Shown here piece by piece: positions 62,655-64,000 of a stretch of 64,000 nucleotides of DNA. Under the pieces are notes generated by a model. The model was not told where the DNA came from, did not search any database, and worked only from the letters and a program-made list of their open reading frames with translations. Made by a program: the position numbers and the translations under genes. The DNA lies in the NCBI GenBank assembly GCA_031272715.1, contig JAISTH010000071.1:124001-188000 (forward strand), written 5' to 3'. This stretch comes from Desulfovibrio sp. GTDB lineage: Bacteria > Desulfobacterota > Desulfovibrionia > Desulfovibrionales > Desulfovibrionaceae. How positions within the stretch are numbered: the first letter of the stretch is position 1; the number at the start of each line of letters is the position of its first letter.

Positions 62655-63227
62655 TCACAGGCCCTCCAGCATCGCCATGCATCCGTACGGGAACGGGATG
62701 CGCATGACGTCCTCCAGCGGCAAGGCAAGATGCCATGCCACCAGCGTCCTGTGCGTTCCTGCGTGCCCCACCAGAAGAAGCGCCCCTTCGGGATGCCGCA
62801 GCCGCAACCGTTCGACCGCGGCCAGCGTCCTGCGCTGCACCTCCAGGAAACTCTCCCCCCCTTCCGGGACGAAGCCCGCCATGTCGAGTCCGCGGGCGGC
62901 GTAGGCCCCGGGAAATCGATCCTCCACCTCCTGGGGCGTCAAGCCCTCCCAGGCGCCCAGGGATATCTCGTCAAGCCCCGGATCCTCCAGCAGAGGAACG
63001 CCATCGAGAGCCTCGGCGAGGATGCCGGCGCCGTGCCGCGCGCGCCCGAGACTTGAGGAGCAGATGGCGGACACGGACCGGCTTCCGGGATTCGAGGCCA
63101 GTTCCGCTGCGAGGGAACGCATCTGCAGGACGCCCTTCCGGGAGAGGGGGATGTCCTGGGCGCCGATGAAGCGGCGTTGGGGATTCGGAGGGAGGGCGCC
63201 GTGGCGCGCCAGCCACAGTGCCTTCAA
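62655..63227 (-). CDS. Histidine phosphatase family protein
   Basis: A 190-residue member of the phosphoglycerate mutase/acid phosphatase superfamily. The phospho-accepting His is in LWLARHGALPPNPQRRFIG near residue 9, CSSSLGRARHGAGILAEAL follows, then the acid EISLGAWEGL near 90 and the second His in LLLVGHAGTHRTLV near 153. The PNPQRRFIGAQDIPLSRKG start resembles alpha-ribazole phosphatases (CobC), but the substrate is undetermined. Its ATG overlaps the stop of the upstream MocA-HD gene by four bases (ATGA). Confidence 0.9.
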   Translation of the reverse strand: MKALWLARHGALPPNPQRRFIGAQDIPLSRKGVLQMRSLAAELASNPGSRSVSAICSSSLGRARHGAGILAEALDGVPLLEDPGLDEISLGAWEGLTPQEVEDRFPGAYAARGLDMAGFVPEGGESFLEVQRRTLAAVERLRLRHPEGALLLVGHAGTHRTLVAWHLALPLEDVMRIPFPYGCMAMLEGL

Positions 63228-64000
63228 CGCCGGTCCTCGGGCGCGGAACCGGTTTCGCCGCCTTGGCCGGCTCCCGAGGCGGCATCGAGGGTTTCCGCGG
63301 CCTCGCGAGCGACCCCTTCGGGTTCCCGGCCAAGTTCCCGCCCGAGCCTTTCGGCGAAGCGGACGGCGCGCTCCAGACGTCCTCGTATGGCGCGGCAGGC
63401 CTTGGGATCCTCCCGGTATCTGGCCATCTTGCAGCCGAACCGCTCGGACAGGGGAACGAAGGCGCCTCCCCGGCAGTATTTGTCGGCGAGATACACCAGT
63501 TCCCGCTCCGTGATCGGGGCGTCGTCCGGCAAGGACAGGTCCCGATGGTCCGCGACGAGGGGGGCGATGGCCGTCAACCCCATCTCCTGCAACAGCGCGG
63601 CTCCGGCGGTCTCGTGGTGTTCCGCCCCCTTGCGGATGTCGTGGAGCAGACCCGCCGCATGGGCGAGTTCCGGATCGACGGACCCGCCCCTGGCCGCAAG
63701 GGCCTGGGCAAAGGCCTTCGCCACGGCCCCCACCGCGGCCCCATGGGCCCGTCCCCTCGGATGATTCACGCGCAGTTCAAGCAGGCGGCGGGCCTCCTCC
63801 GGGGTCAGGCGATCCCGCACGACAGACAGGGCCAGCAACCGATCGTAGTCCCCGGGAGTGTCCATGTCCTCCAGCACGAATGCGTCCGCCACCGGGACAT
63901 GCTTCACGGGGAGACTCTTCAGAGCTCCCTGCAGCCCGTCCGGTCCGTCGTATGCGAGAACGGGCTCCCGCTGCGACGGGAACAGAAGCAGAGGATGCCC
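63224..64000 (-). CDS. MocA-like nucleotidyltransferase / HD-domain fusion (partial)
   Basis: The reading frame enters from the right edge; at least 258 residues are visible. The first 55 visible residues are the end of a MobA/MocA-type nucleotidyltransferase (GHPLLLFPSQ ... HVPVADAFVLEDMDTPGDYD). The TPGDYD end is characteristic. The rest is an HD-type phosphohydrolase domain. Its metal motif is HAAGLLHDIRKGAEHHETAG with the HD pair, and VADHRDLSLPDD and YLADKYCRGG are further metal or substrate residues. The upstream half is outside the window. A GTG at 63907 could look like a start but lies within the fold. It is coupled to the histidine phosphatase gene. A role in molybdopterin-cytosine-dinucleotide formation is plausible for the first domain. 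Confidence 0.85.
   Translation of the reverse strand, partial: GHPLLLFPSQREPVLAYDGPDGLQGALKSLPVKHVPVADAFVLEDMDTPGDYDRLLALSVVRDRLTPEEARRLLELRVNHPRGRAHGAAVGAVAKAFAQALAARGGSVDPELAHAAGLLHDIRKGAEHHETAGAALLQEMGLTAIAPLVADHRDLSLPDDAPITERELVYLADKYCRGGAFVPLSERFGCKMARYREDPKACRAIRGRLERAVRFAERLGRELGREPEGVAREAAETLDAASGAGQGGETGSAPEDRR

Overview
The window is a high-GC chromosomal segment of a sulfate-reducing bacterium of the Desulfovibrio type. The main evidence is the complete adenylylsulfate reductase pair aprBA followed by qmoABC and the qmoD-type gene. A tetraheme class III cytochrome c3, a TunR-type molybdate/tungstate regulator and an FdhE-MobA-ModABC cluster point the same way. The host genes are strongly GC-biased. 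Several tracts are clearly AT-richer and look imported: about 13.6-16.7 kb, 37.9-39.7 kb, and the N-terminal thirds of the two genes at 59.2-60.3 and 61.1-62.2 kb.

Layout. 1-0.9 kb: a partial chorismate mutase/EPSP synthase-like aroA. 1.8-10.1 kb: aprBA and qmoABCD, the electron route from the quinone pool to APS reduction, with a promoter, a Rex-like palindrome and two clear terminators. 10.2-13.7 kb: a PAS-containing chemoreceptor translationally coupled to a tetraheme cytochrome c3. 13.7-16.7 kb: an AT-rich island with a decayed Gabija-like nuclease/helicase pair, a small HhH protein, and a cytoplasmic/exported pair of pyridoxamine-phosphate-oxidase-fold proteins. 17.0-23.0 kb: the classical tRNA(Thr-Tyr-Gly)-tuf-rpmG-tRNA(Trp)-secE-nusG-rplKAJL block on the minus strand, started by one strong promoter. 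23.0-27.7 kb: gamma-glutamyltransferase, an RluA-CoaE fusion and a C40 peptidase lipoprotein. 28.2-28.6 kb: a small structured locus coding a 29-residue membrane peptide with an opposing promoter. 28.6-34.3 kb: molybdate uptake (modABC), FdhE and MobA, divergent from tunR across a shared palindrome. 34.4-37.9 kb: sugar-nucleotide and glycosyltransferase genes of the nonulosonic (pseudaminic/legionaminic acid) type, probably for surface or flagellar glycosylation. 37.9-39.9 kb: an AAA-ATPase/nuclease pseudogene abutting tRNA-Leu(CAA). 40-48.5 kb: small conserved proteins, a ferredoxin, HtrA, a receiver-TPR protein, CobT and an orphan peptide-ABC ATPase. 48.5-54.4 kb: speA, a repeat-rich protein of unknown function, and an XdhC-family protein. 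54.5-62.2 kb: the most unusual locus, described next. 62.7-64 kb: a histidine phosphatase and a MocA-like nucleotidyltransferase/HD fusion cut by the window edge.

The strongest candidate for an undescribed system is the minus-strand gene pair 62219->60363 and 60251->54459. The two proteins (618 and 1930 residues) begin with recognisably homologous domains of about 360 residues, encoded by AT-rich DNA. Each then passes through a Pro/Ala/Lys-rich disordered linker into a different, GC-rich remainder. The larger one carries a STAND/AAA-type P-loop NTPase module in its C-terminal half and a Lys/Ala-rich basic tail. The smaller one has no enzyme domain and ends in a short conserved-looking tail. 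A shared N-terminal domain on a large NTPase and on a scaffold-like partner suggests a two-component assembly joined through that domain. Neither its biochemical function nor a defence role can be proven from the sequence.

Molybdenum/tungsten metabolism recurs through the window: TunR, ModABC, MobA, FdhE, XdhC and the MocA-HD protein. This fits an organism that relies on formate dehydrogenases and aldehyde oxidoreductases alongside sulfate respiration.
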